Shown here: one piece after another, positions 34,701 to 47,402 of the stretch
Position numbering within the stretch: position 1 is the stretch's first letter
How the letters are laid out: the number at the start of each line of letters is the position of its first letter
Assembly: GCF_000237085.1 (NCBI RefSeq)
Contig: NC_016627.1
Location: 682,001 to 746,000, forward strand
From: Acetivibrio clariflavus DSM 19732
Lineage (GTDB): Bacteria; Bacillota; Clostridia; Acetivibrionales; Acetivibrionaceae
Length of the DNA: 64,000 nucleotides
Reading direction: 5' to 3'
Notes under the pieces: generated by a model
What the model saw: only the letters and a program-made list of their open reading frames with translations
Database searches by the model: none
Told to the model about the DNA's origin: nothing
Translations under genes and position numbers: made by a program

Positions 34701-36909
34701 GTTTACCTATACTTCCTACTGGAAAGTCCATTATCAAGAGGCTTTGGATTATTATGACATGTCCTATCGGACCGGATTGGAAACCGGTGATCTTATGTAT
34801 GTTACTTATGCTATAGCCCATAAAATGCATCTTTATATGTGGGTGGGTAAAAATTTGTCCGAGTGCAGGAAAGAAACCGAAAACACTATTGCTTTTCTTA
34901 AGCAGACAAAAAGTAAGGTGCCTTTGATTTTAGCCCAATTCATTTACTATATAATCGAGAAATTTCAGACTTTACCTTCTGAGGATGCTAAAAAGGATTT
35001 TGACATAAGAGATAAAGAAATGATAAGTGTACTTGAGAAACTAGGAAATTTGCCTTTTATGGTAAGGTATTTCCAATATAATACCTATGTAAATATTATT
35101 TCCGGGAATATGGAAGAAGCAGAAAAATGGAATATGATGGCAGAGAAGTTTATATTTGCATCTCTTACAGACTTTCCGGCAGTCGACCATTATTTATTCC
35201 AGGGACTGATCCTGGTTAATAAATGGAACAAAGTATCGTTAGAAGAACAGTGCAAAATAAAAGAAAATCTATGCGTAATAAAACAGAAATTAAAGAACTG
35301 GGCGGAACATTGTCCTGCAAACTTTGTCCATAAATATTACCTGTTATCTGCCGAAATGGCGAAACTTGAGAACGAACCCCTTGATACTGTTGTTGGTTAT
35401 TTCAGAAAGGCTATGGATAGTATCGGAAAGAATGATTTTATTCAATTTAAGGCACTCATTAAAGAATTGTACGGTAAATTCTGGCTGGAAAAAGGGGACG
35501 AAACAATAGGAAAAGCATATATCCGGGAAGCTCACTATCTATACAAACGATGGGGGGCATTTAGAAAAGTCTCGCTTCTGGAAAGAGAATACTCTTATTA
35601 TTTTACAGCTGAGGAAAGTACTTACAAAGGTACATTTGTAACAAGGGGGACAACATCATCCTTAAGTAACATTGATATGCGTTCAATTTTGAAATCATCC
35701 CAGGCAATTTCAAGTGAAATCAAGAGAGACAAGCTGTTAACTATATTGATAAGTACGATGATTGAAAATGCCGGAGCCGAACGGGGATGTTTATTATTGC
35801 ATAACGAAGCAGACGATCAGTTCTATATTGAAGCTGTACAATGCGATAATGCCAGTCAGTTAAACGTTGCTCACTCCCATCCTTTTACCGAAAGCAGGGA
35901 TTTATGTGTAGAAATTGTGCAATATGTTATACGAACCAAGGAAACTATAGTTATTCATAACGCTTGTAAAGACGATAACTGGCAGAATAATCCGTATATT
36001 GCAAAAAAACGGATCAAATCGGTTTTATGTATACCTGTTATTTATCAGAATCGTCTAAAGGGTGTGGTTTATCTGGAGAATAACCTTTCGGACAATGTGT
36101 TTACGTCAGAAAGGTTGGAAACATTGCAAATTCTGTCTTCCCAGGCTTCAATATCCATTGAAAATGCCAGACTTTACGAAAATATGGAAGAAAAAGTAAG
36201 AGAAAGAACGATGCAATTGAATGCCGCTAACGAGAAGCTGAAGGAGCTGTCATTACGTGATCCGCTGACCAATTTGCATAATAGAAGATATGCTTTTGAG
36301 TTTGCAAATGATAAAATTGCTCAATTTATTAAAAACAAAACACCATTAATGAATAATAATGAAAAAAGGCAACTGTCGGTGCAAGGAACTGTTGTTGGGG
36401 TAATTTTAATTGATATCGACCATTTCAAGCAAGTAAATGATGTTTATGGCCACTCGGCAGGAGATACCGTGTTGGTTACCATATCAAATATCCTAAAAGG
36501 TATGATAAGATCTGAGGATTTGTTAGTGCGATGGGGCGGCGAAGAATTCCTGATAATTCTATACAATACAAAACCTGACTATTTGAGGATTTTCTCGAAA
36601 AAAGTTCTTGAGAAGATCAGGGAGACACCGATAAAAATATCTGAAAACCAAGTCATATATAAGACTTGTTCTCTAGGATATTCAGAGATGCCGTTACTAT
36701 TGAACAATCCCGGTCTTTTTAACCTCGAGCATATGATAAACTTGAGTGACTATGCAATGTACCGTGCTAAAGAAAACGGAAGAAACTGTGCGGCTCAATT
36801 TAAATTAGTTCAACAGGAAGGAAAAGGCGAGGAAATCAAGAATTACCTGGTTAATTTGTCAAAGTGCGATAAAGTTAATGAAGAGTATTTTAATATAGAA
36901 TTCATATAG
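31708..36909 (+). pseudogene. giant Ser/Thr kinase-ATPase-GAF-GGDEF gene interrupted by one in-frame TGA
   Basis: A single frame runs 1734 codons with one internal stop: codon 136 (TGA at 32113-32115). Kinase features precede it (VVIKLL with the ATP-binding Lys; HKDVNPSN catalytic loop) and continue after it (VKIIDFGIS, LNYISPEQTGR). The domains are kinase (codons 1-280), an AAA_16/PknK-type ATPase with GYSGIGKSS (about 328-336) and FLDDIQWSD, a long helical/TPR region (about 650-1310), GAF (about 1328-1490) and GGDEF with RWGGEEF (about 1606) and the inhibitory-site RSED. Kinases of this PknK-like type often have a residue such as Trp after NPSNI-, so TGG to TGA is likely. GGAGG precedes ATG 31708. 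An internal ATG (32170) could restart translation but only without a complete kinase. Confidence 0.85.
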
Positions 36910-36929
36910 GAGAATTAAATTACAGGGTA

Positions 36930-37043
36930 ACCTGCATTGTGTTTAATGGAACCGGTATTAAAAGGGATTTTCTTGTGCTGCCTATAAAAATAGAGGGTTT
37001 AGACGGCTCACCCGTAAGAGCCGTACAATTGGATTTTGACTGA
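36930..37043 (+). pseudogene. duplicated 3' fragment of a cyclase-family gene
   Basis: The frame ending at TGA 37041 reads RDFLVLPIKIEGLDGSP then VRAVQLDFD, closely matching the C-terminus of the intact cyclase gene (VPLKIEGADGSP then VRAVLVEFD). A stretch of 22 bases is identical (37005-37026 and 31320-31341), and similarity continues past the stop (TGATAT). No upstream part of a second cyclase gene is present. The two copies flank the giant kinase gene. Confidence 0.8.
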
Positions 37044-37062
37044 TATATGTTTGGGGTGTTAT

Positions 37063-37278
37063 TTAATGTTGACAACACCCACCGCACCTGTGAATGTTAG
37101 GACAGTCAGAAGTGTCGGAACTTCTGGACTTTATTATGTTTATATTTTTAAATACCGAACTTAACTCGTTGCTTCCGCATTTGGGACACTTAATCAGCTT
37201 TTCGGTTCTTTCGCTTATTTTAGCCATAATATTAAACTCATGGGAACATTTTTCGCATTTTAAATCATAAAATGGCAT
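37063..37278 (-). CDS. FmdB-family zinc-ribbon protein
   Basis: The 71-residue protein begins MPFYDLKCEKCSHEF and has a second knuckle IKCPKCGSNEL, giving the CxxC...CxxC zinc ribbon of FmdB-type small proteins. An extra Cys-rich tail (HRCGGCCQH) is common in the clostridial members. FmdB-like proteins are called regulatory from the methanogen/Methylophilus formamidase operon, but their action is poorly defined. A ribosome site AGGAG lies about nine bases before the ATG. The gene is monocistronic and convergent with the rearranged kinase region. Confidence 0.85.
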   Translation of the reverse strand: MPFYDLKCEKCSHEFNIMAKISERTEKLIKCPKCGSNELSSVFKNINIIKSRSSDTSDCPNIHRCGGCCQH

Positions 37279-37315
37279 TAAACCAACTCCTATAATTTAG
37301 TACCTTACCAATTCA

Positions 37316-37344
37316 ATTATAAAAGACCCGCCAGGTTTGCACAA
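37316..37344 (-). promoter_or_regulatory. sigma-A promoter of the FmdB-type gene
   Basis: On the reverse strand: TTGTGC (37344-37339), a 17-base spacer and TATAAT (37321-37316), 37 bases before the ATG. Confidence 0.6.
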
Positions 37345-37732
37345 GATAGAAATTTATTATCCAAAAAAGAGGTTTGGTTTAGTAAAAATTTGTAAGTGAA
37401 AAATAGGACCGGTTTACCGTAAAATTTTATGGACATAGGTCTTATTAAATGATAAAATAAAATTAAGTCAACTTAATTATCTTTATTTAAGTATCAAATC
37501 AAAAGAGCCTCCTGTATAATTTTAGATTTGCTATAAGTTTATATTCAAAACCTTGTAATTGTTGTAAAAAGATTTCTTTTTATGATATGTTCTTGATTTC
37601 AACCGAAATTTTAATAAATTTTGGCTATTTCCCCTTTTATCTTGAAGTCGGGGTACTTAAATAGTAAAATGGAAAATATATATTTACTGTATATTTGTAT
37701 TTGTACATATTGATTATATGAGGGGAAATAGT
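37345..37732. other. intergenic region before ddl
   Basis: About 390 AT-rich bases without a gene. The only clear element is the GAGGGGAAA ribosome site at its right end. No attenuator or riboswitch is recognised. Confidence 0.4.
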
Positions 37733-38848
37733 ATGAGCGAGAAAAAAAGGGTAATGGTTATTTTCGGTGGACAGTCAACAGAGCATGAAGTATCAAGACT
37801 TTCAGCTACATCAATAATAAATAATATTGATAAGAACAAATTTGATGTAGTTATGGTGGGAATTACTAAAGAAGGAAGATGGCTTCCCTATAATGGGCCT
37901 GTGGAAAAGATTGCTTCCGGCGAATGGGAAGAAATAGCCATAAACGGGCTTATCGAAAGTATGCCTAAGAGTGAAAATATAATAAATGCAATAGTAAGTA
38001 GAAGAGCTTCATCGGAAGCGTTGACAAATAGTGATGAAAGAAGAACTGTTGATGTAGTTTTTCCGGTTCTTCACGGATGCAAGGGCGAAGACGGTACAAT
38101 TCAGGGACTTTTTGAAATGGCAGGAGTACCCTATGTTGGCTGTGGAGTGCTGGGTTCAGCCCTTGGAATGGATAAGATATTTGCCAAGATTATGTTCGAA
38201 AAGGCAGGAATACCTCAGGCGGATTATTTGTATTTTACAAGAAAAGAAATAAAAGAAGATGTTAACAGTGCTGCAAATGCCATTGAGCAAAAGTTTAAAT
38301 ACCCGGTATTTATTAAGCCGTCAAATGCGGGTTCGTCAGTAGGCGTATCAAAAGCTCATAACAGGAAAGAATTAATAGAAGCACTGAATTTGGCAGCTAA
38401 ATATGACAGGAAAATATTGGTTGAAGAATTTATCAACGGCAGAGAAGTGGAATGTGCGGTTTTAGGTAATGACAATCCTATTGCATCTACCGTTGGAGAA
38501 ATTATCCCAAGTAATGAGTTTTATGACTATAATGCCAAGTATATTGACGGAAAGTCCAAAACCGTTATACCTGCTAATCTGCCTGCAGAGACTATATCAA
38601 AAATCAGGCAGTATGCTGTAAAAGCCTTTAAGATATTGGATTGCTCCGGACTTTCAAGGGTGGATTTTTTTGTTCACAAAGAAAGCGGAGAAGTTTACAT
38701 CAATGAAATAAATACAATGCCGGGATTTACAGATATAAGTATGTATCCAATGCTGTGGGAGGCTTCAGGAATTTCTTACAGTGAACTTATTGAAAGGTTG
38801 ATTGATTTGGCAATTGAAAGGTATAATGATAATATTGCTGTTTTATAG
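37733..38848 (+). CDS. ddl: D-alanine--D-alanine ligase
   Basis: This 371-residue ATP-grasp ligase makes D-Ala-D-Ala for peptidoglycan. The N-terminal motif VMVIFGGQSTEHEVS, substrate and ATP loops (FPVLHGCKGEDGTIQGL, FIKPSNAGSSVGVSK) and metal site (YINEINTMPGFTDISMYP) are all present. The EHE and SxSV elements are those of ordinary Ddl; I see no sign of the VanA-type ligase change, but resistance specificity cannot be excluded by eye. ATG 37733 has GAGGGGAAA upstream, so the earlier in-frame start is ignored. Glutamate racemase follows 88 bases downstream, linking D-Ala and D-Glu supply. Confidence 0.96.
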   Translation: MSEKKRVMVIFGGQSTEHEVSRLSATSIINNIDKNKFDVVMVGITKEGRWLPYNGPVEKIASGEWEEIAINGLIESMPKSENIINAIVSRRASSEALTNSDERRTVDVVFPVLHGCKGEDGTIQGLFEMAGVPYVGCGVLGSALGMDKIFAKIMFEKAGIPQADYLYFTRKEIKEDVNSAANAIEQKFKYPVFIKPSNAGSSVGVSKAHNRKELIEALNLAAKYDRKILVEEFINGREVECAVLGNDNPIASTVGEIIPSNEFYDYNAKYIDGKSKTVIPANLPAETISKIRQYAVKAFKILDCSGLSRVDFFVHKESGEVYINEINTMPGFTDISMYPMLWEASGISYSELIERLIDLAIERYNDNIAVL

Positions 38849-38936
38849 TTATATTTGTTGACAATCGGACCGACATTTGCATTTACTGTAGTAGAGTTTA
38901 TAAAGAGGACAAATTGTTATTTTGGGGACGGTAACT

Positions 38937-39743
38937 ATGGATAACAGACCTATTGGGGTTTTTGATTCGGGAATAGGAGGACTTACAGTCCTTAAAGAAA
39001 TAAACAGATTATTACCTCAGGAAAGTGTTGTATACTTTGGTGACAGCGGAAGAGCACCCTATGGAACTAAATCTAAGGAAACTGTTATCAAATACACTTT
39101 TCAGGACATTAGATTTTTACAGAATCAAGATGTTAAAATGATTGTTATTGCATGCAATACTGCAAGCGCATGCAGTTTGGACAGGGTAAAACACAGCTTT
39201 GATATTCCTATTGTGGAGGTTGTCGGACCGGGGGCTGCGGCTGCTGCAAGAGCAACGGTTAACAAAAGAGTTGGTGTAATCGGTACCCCGGCAACAATAG
39301 CCAGCGGTGTTTATGAAAAGGCTATTATGAAGATTAACAACGAAATAGAGATATTTTCAAAACCTTGTCCCATGTTTGTCCCGCTGGTGGAGGAGGGCTG
39401 GTGGGAAAATGACATCGCCTTTAGGATTGCAGAGGAGTATTTAAATCCTTTTAAGGAGTTAGGTATTGATACTTTGGTTTTGGGATGTACCCATTATCCT
39501 CTATTGCAGAACACAATACAAAAGGTTATGGGGGATAATGTAAAATTAGTAAATTCGGCTTTGGAAGTAGCAAAAGTAGTAAAGGAGGAGATAGAATCAA
39601 ATAATTGCCAGAGAGATGGAAATATAAAACCAGTATACAGATATTATACCAGTGATAGTGTTGAGAAGTTTGAATCATTAGGGAATTCCATTTTGAACAG
39701 TATGATACATTCTGCTGAGAAAGTCGACATTGAAAGGTATTAG
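38937..39743 (+). CDS. murI: glutamate racemase
   Basis: The 268-residue enzyme converts L- to D-glutamate for peptidoglycan. The two catalytic cysteines are in VIACNTASA (C73) and LGCTHYPLL (C183). The Asp-Ser start IGVFDSGIGGLTVLKEI and the YFGDSGRAPYG loop are typical. ATG 38937 follows GGGGACGG. A TTGACA at 38858-38863 in the short gap after ddl could be a -35 element, but no matching -10 is evident, so cotranscription with ddl is the simpler reading. Confidence 0.96.
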   Translation: MDNRPIGVFDSGIGGLTVLKEINRLLPQESVVYFGDSGRAPYGTKSKETVIKYTFQDIRFLQNQDVKMIVIACNTASACSLDRVKHSFDIPIVEVVGPGAAAAARATVNKRVGVIGTPATIASGVYEKAIMKINNEIEIFSKPCPMFVPLVEEGWWENDIAFRIAEEYLNPFKELGIDTLVLGCTHYPLLQNTIQKVMGDNVKLVNSALEVAKVVKEEIESNNCQRDGNIKPVYRYYTSDSVEKFESLGNSILNSMIHSAEKVDIERY

Positions 39744-39923
39744 TGCTATATACGGAGCATTCGGCTATTGAGTCTCGGTTTAAACTATGTTGCTTTATAG
39801 GACTTATAAAATTACAAACTATGCGGCATAATCTTCATAGTGGGAATAATGTACAAATATAAGCAGAAAAGTATGAAAGTGCAGAGGATAATTTTGTCTA
39901 TTAAAAAATGGAGGCGAAGTTAT

Positions 39924-40391
39924 ATGTATAAAAATGTTATAATTTCCGTAAGAGGGATTCAAACTTCCGCCAACAAAGAAACAAACACACTTGAACTTGT
40001 TACTGAGGGGAGATATTATAAGAAAGGAAATGCTTATTATGTAACTTATAAAGAAAGTGAAGTAACAGGAATGGAAGGAACTACAACTACTTTAAAAATT
40101 TCTGACGGAGTTGTTACTTTGATGAGATTTGGTGCAGTAAATGCGCAGTTTATTTTTGAAGAAGGTCAGAAACATATATCTTATTACGATACACAATACG
40201 GTACATTCACTGTCGGAGTAACTACCCGTATGGTTAAAGTAGATGTCAATGATGAAGGCGGAGAAATCAGGGTTGATTATCAACTTGAAATAGATAATAA
40301 TAAACAAGGCGGAAATGATTTTCATATGTTTATTAGAGAGGCAGGGCAAGTTAATGACGAATGTGATAGAAATATTGAAGTGTCAAATTAG
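39924..40391 (+). CDS. DUF1934 (YwiB-like) beta-barrel protein
   Basis: The 155-residue protein begins NVIISVRGIQTSANKETNTLELVTEG and continues as an all-beta sequence (YYVTYKESEVTGMEGTTTTLKI, HISYYDTQYGTFTVGVTT). This is the pattern of the DUF1934 calycin-like family, whose Bacillus member YwiB also lies directly before argS. Function unknown. ATG 39924 has GGAGGCGA nine bases upstream; a longer frame upstream lacks a ribosome site. The last 38 bases overlap the argS start, so expression is probably coupled. Confidence 0.85.
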   Translation: MYKNVIISVRGIQTSANKETNTLELVTEGRYYKKGNAYYVTYKESEVTGMEGTTTTLKISDGVVTLMRFGAVNAQFIFEEGQKHISYYDTQYGTFTVGVTTRMVKVDVNDEGGEIRVDYQLEIDNNKQGGNDFHMFIREAGQVNDECDRNIEVSN

Positions 40392-42048
40392 TGAAACGGT
40401 TAAAAAATCCTTGGCGAAAGCTATAGAAAAGGGAGAATTGCCGGAGTTTGAAGCAGGAGAAATAGTTATAGAGACTCCAAGGGAAAAAGAGCATGGCGAT
40501 TTTTCAACCAATATTGCAATGCAATCTGCAAAGGCAGCAAAAAAAGCTCCAAGGCAGATAGCCGATATAATAATTCAGAATATGGATTTTGAAGGTACAT
40601 ATATCGAAAAGGTTGAAACTGCAGGCCCGGGATTTATAAATTTTTATTTAAATAATTTGTGGCTTTACGATACGTTAAAGACCATACAAACAATGAAAGA
40701 TAAGTATGGTGAGATAAATATCGGCAAGGGCATGAAGGTTATGGTTGAGTTTGTAAGTGCCAACCCAACCGGACCTCTTCATATGGGAAATGCCAGGGGC
40801 GGTGCATTGGGTGATTGTATAGCCAGTGTTCTGTCCAAAGCCGGATATGATGTCACAAGAGAATACTATATTAATGACGCGGGAAATCAGATTGAAAAGT
40901 TCGGAATATCTCTGGAAGCCCGTTACATTCAACTTTTAAAGGGCGAAGATGCGGTGGAATTCCCTGAAGATGGATATCATGGCGAAGATATAATCGAACA
41001 CATGAAGGATTATATTGCAATACATGGGGACAAGCTTTTAAATGTTGACAGTGAGCAAAGAAGAAAAGAGCTTGTGGAGTTTGCTCTTCCCCGGAATATT
41101 GAGCGTATCAGAACTGGGCTCGAAAGCTATGGTGTAAAGTTTGATGTATGGTTTTCCGAACAATCTCTTTATGACAACGGAGAACTTCAGGAAACTTTGG
41201 ATTTGCTTAAGAATAACGGATACACTTATGAAAAGGATGGCGCTATTTGGTTCAAAGCCACCGAGTTTGGTTTAGAAAAGGACGAGGTAATTGTCAGAAA
41301 TAACGGTATACCTACGTATTTTGCATCGGATATTGCATATCACAGGAACAAGTTTTTGAAACGCAAATTTGACTGGGTAATTAATTTACTTGGGGCAGAC
41401 CATCATGGCCATGTGGCGAGAATGAAAGCAGCAGTTAAAGCAATAGGTGCCGATCCGGACAAGCTCGATGTTGTGCTGTTCCAATTGGTGCGCCTTTACA
41501 GAAACGGTGAAATTACCAGAATGTCAAAGCGTACAGGAAAGTCCATATCGTTGACAGACCTTTTGGAAGAAGTGGGTCGCGATGCAGCAAGATATTTCTT
41601 TAACACTAAGGCATCGGGAAGCCATTTGGATTTTGACTTGGACCTTGCAGCCAAGAAATCCGATGAAAACCCCGTATTTTACGTACAGTACGCTCATGCA
41701 AGGATTTGCAGCATATTAAGAAGGCTTGAAGAAGAGAATATTAAAATTCCAAATATAGATTCGGTAGATCTCGGCAAGCTTGTGGCAAAAGAGGAAATTG
41801 AGCTTATGAAAAAGCTGGCCGAATATCCGGAAGAAATAAGAATAGCGGCCGAAACTCTTGAACCTAGCCGTCTTACAAGGTATGTACATGATGTTGCAGG
41901 TTTGTTCCACAGTTTCTATTATGCTTGTAAGGTAAAAGATGCGGAAGAAGCTTTGAGGGATGCAAGAATTATTCTTGTGGACAGCACAAGGATTGTTATA
42001 AAGAATGTTTTGGATTTACTTAGCATAAGTGCACCAGAAAAGATGTAA
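40354..42048 (+). CDS. argS: arginyl-tRNA synthetase
   Basis: The 564-residue class I synthetase charges tRNA-Arg. It has the N-terminal Add-1 domain (about 1-110), the HIGH-equivalent motif PTGPLHMGNARGG (about 129-141) and the KMSKS-equivalent RMSKRTGKS. The C-terminal helical anticodon-binding DALR domain (about 440-564) contains YVQYAHARICSILRR. The ATG at 40354 lies inside the end of the DUF1934 gene with an AGGCAGGG site; a still earlier in-frame ATG (40315) lacks one. The length is normal for the family. Confidence 0.96.
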   Translation: MTNVIEILKCQISETVKKSLAKAIEKGELPEFEAGEIVIETPREKEHGDFSTNIAMQSAKAAKKAPRQIADIIIQNMDFEGTYIEKVETAGPGFINFYLNNLWLYDTLKTIQTMKDKYGEINIGKGMKVMVEFVSANPTGPLHMGNARGGALGDCIASVLSKAGYDVTREYYINDAGNQIEKFGISLEARYIQLLKGEDAVEFPEDGYHGEDIIEHMKDYIAIHGDKLLNVDSEQRRKELVEFALPRNIERIRTGLESYGVKFDVWFSEQSLYDNGELQETLDLLKNNGYTYEKDGAIWFKATEFGLEKDEVIVRNNGIPTYFASDIAYHRNKFLKRKFDWVINLLGADHHGHVARMKAAVKAIGADPDKLDVVLFQLVRLYRNGEITRMSKRTGKSISLTDLLEEVGRDAARYFFNTKASGSHLDFDLDLAAKKSDENPVFYVQYAHARICSILRRLEEENIKIPNIDSVDLGKLVAKEEIELMKKLAEYPEEIRIAAETLEPSRLTRYVHDVAGLFHSFYYACKVKDAEEALRDARIILVDSTRIVIKNVLDLLSISAPEKM

Positions 42049-42079
42049 GTAATTAAATGCTATTGAAATTCATTGATAA

Positions 42080-42133
42080 AATACCTCTGAAGCAGATAAG
42101 ATAAATTGCAAAATCTGCTTAGGAGGTATTTTT
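42080..42133 (+). terminator. intrinsic terminator of argS
   Basis: AATACCTCTGAAGCAGAT (42080-42097) pairs with ATCTGCTTAGGAGGTATT (42113-42130) with one or two mismatches, followed by TTT. The stem is long and stable. Confidence 0.85.
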
Positions 42134-42854
42134 ATGCCTATAAAATATTTTTATTATTGTGGAAGTAGAATTTTCCAAGCAATATTAATTTTATAGTATA
42201 GAAAATATGATCGCAATATGGGAAAAAATAGACGGAAAATGCGTTTTTTGAAACTAAACGAATTAATAGGGCATGATGACTGTGAGTTTTGGTTTAAAGA
42301 ATTGTTGCATCAGTATTCTATCAAGTTACAATATAAATTCTCAGTATATAATTGCTGTATTTTTTACAGACCTTCTGTGAAAAAGTCAATTTTCAGGACG
42401 AAATTTTTAAACGATGAAAATTAGGAATTTTATGCCATTTAATTTCGATTTTATTTCGAGTTTGTTTGAAAATTTGCAAAATAGAAGTTGCATAAACTGA
42501 GAGAATTTTATAAACTTGAATAAATAGGAATAAAATAAAAAATATAAAGAATGTCAAAGAGGCATTAGAAAAATACGAAAAAAATGAAATTTGCTGATTT
42601 AATAGTTTTACTATCAGTGTTGATATAATAATTTTATTTATTATAATATTGTTAGAGATAGTTAGATATTTAACATTGTTATGGAGGAAAATCAAGTTAA
42701 TAACAAAGCAGGCAAAGGTGCTTTTTAATTGAAATAGCATTTATCGTAGTTGATAGCATGGTACAATAATAGGGATTGAACAGTGAATTTTTTTTAAATT
42801 TTCAAAGAATATTGAATACAATATATTGTGTTTAAAAAACAAAGGAGGAAGAAC
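42134..42854. other. AT-rich intergenic region
   Basis: About 720 bases without a supported gene. One forward frame (42218-42424, 68 codons) has no ribosome site, no family resemblance and unusual codon use, so it is not annotated. Reverse-strand open frames are AT-rich chance frames. Confidence 0.5.
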
Positions 42855-43493
42855 ATGAAGATTAAATGGTTTGGTCATTCGTGCTTTCTCATTACATCGG
42901 ACAATGGAGTAAAAATTGTAACCGATCCGTTTGACAACACTGTTGGCTACAAGATTCCTGAAATTGAGACCGATATAGTCAGTACAAGCCATGACCATTA
43001 TGACCATAACAATGTGAGCATTTTTGGCGACAATCCTATGCTTGTAAAGGGAGCAGGCAAGATTAATATAAAAGGTATTGATATAACTGGTATTAAGACT
43101 TTTCACGACGAAGACGGCGGCAGAAAAAGAGGATTGAATACAGTATTTAAATTTAAAGTGGATGAATTAAATGTTTGCCATTTGGGTGATTTGGGACATG
43201 TACTTACCGATACTCAATTAAAAGAGCTCGGTAAAGTAGATATATTACTGACACCGGTAGGTGGTACATATACCATTGATCATGTTGGGGCATTTGAGAT
43301 TGTGAGTAGTCTGAAGCCCCAAGTTACAATTCCCATGCACTATAAGACAGAGGACTTGACTTTTCCACTTCTGGGAGTTGAAGAGTTCTTGGGTTTGGTG
43401 GGGGATTTTAAGAAAATTGATGGATGTGAAATTGAGATTAACAAAGATAACATTGGAGATTTACCTAAGGTAGTAGTCCTAAATTATAAATAG
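42855..43493 (+). CDS. metallo-beta-lactamase-fold hydrolase (UPF0173 family)
   Basis: The 212-residue protein starts MKIKWFGHSCF and contains the metal motif STSHDHYDHNN, then LGDLGHVLT and IPMHYKTE, which carry the remaining ligands. This is the UPF0173 branch of the metallo-beta-lactamase superfamily, related to UlaG. Substrates are unknown; the fold is usually hydrolytic. AAAGGAGGAAG lies directly before ATG 42855, so the slightly longer frame is not used. It stands alone, 170 bases ahead of PFOR. Confidence 0.9.
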   Translation: MKIKWFGHSCFLITSDNGVKIVTDPFDNTVGYKIPEIETDIVSTSHDHYDHNNVSIFGDNPMLVKGAGKINIKGIDITGIKTFHDEDGGRKRGLNTVFKFKVDELNVCHLGDLGHVLTDTQLKELGKVDILLTPVGGTYTIDHVGAFEIVSSLKPQVTIPMHYKTEDLTFPLLGVEEFLGLVGDFKKIDGCEIEINKDNIGDLPKVVVLNYK

Positions 43494-43570
43494 AGTGGTT
43501 TTTAAGGTATAGAATTAAATATTTTTATATATTCATTTAGTAGTATTTTTTGTATTAATGTTTGTATATA

Positions 43571-47188
<3,618 letters not shown>

Positions 47189-47244
47189 TCCATAGTGTTT
47201 AAACGTGAAATAGAAAAACATAAAAGAAGTGTCGCTTGAATTGA

Positions 47245-47281
47245 GAAGCTGCTGAAAATAATATTTCGGCAGCTTCTTTTT
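47245..47281 (+). terminator. intrinsic terminator of PFOR
   Basis: GAAGCTGCTGAAA (47245-47257) pairs with TTTCGGCAGCTTC (47264-47276; one G-T pair), followed by TTTTT. Confidence 0.92.
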
Positions 47282-47402
47282 AATGTAATTATTTTGTAAT
47301 ACATATTCATTAAAAAATCTAAAGAAATTATCCGATATAGAATTACAAGATATATTATATCCTGGTGCTTATAAAAATTAATTAAATAGAGGTAATGCTG
47401 CT

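Noticed and set aside
37005-37022. GGCTC...GAGCC hairpin as a terminator after the kinase gene
   Set aside because: It has no T run and is part of the conserved coding end of the cyclase family (also present at 31320).
42218-42424. 68-codon forward frame
   Set aside because: No ribosome site, no recognisable sequence, and it sits in a long AT-rich gap after a terminator.
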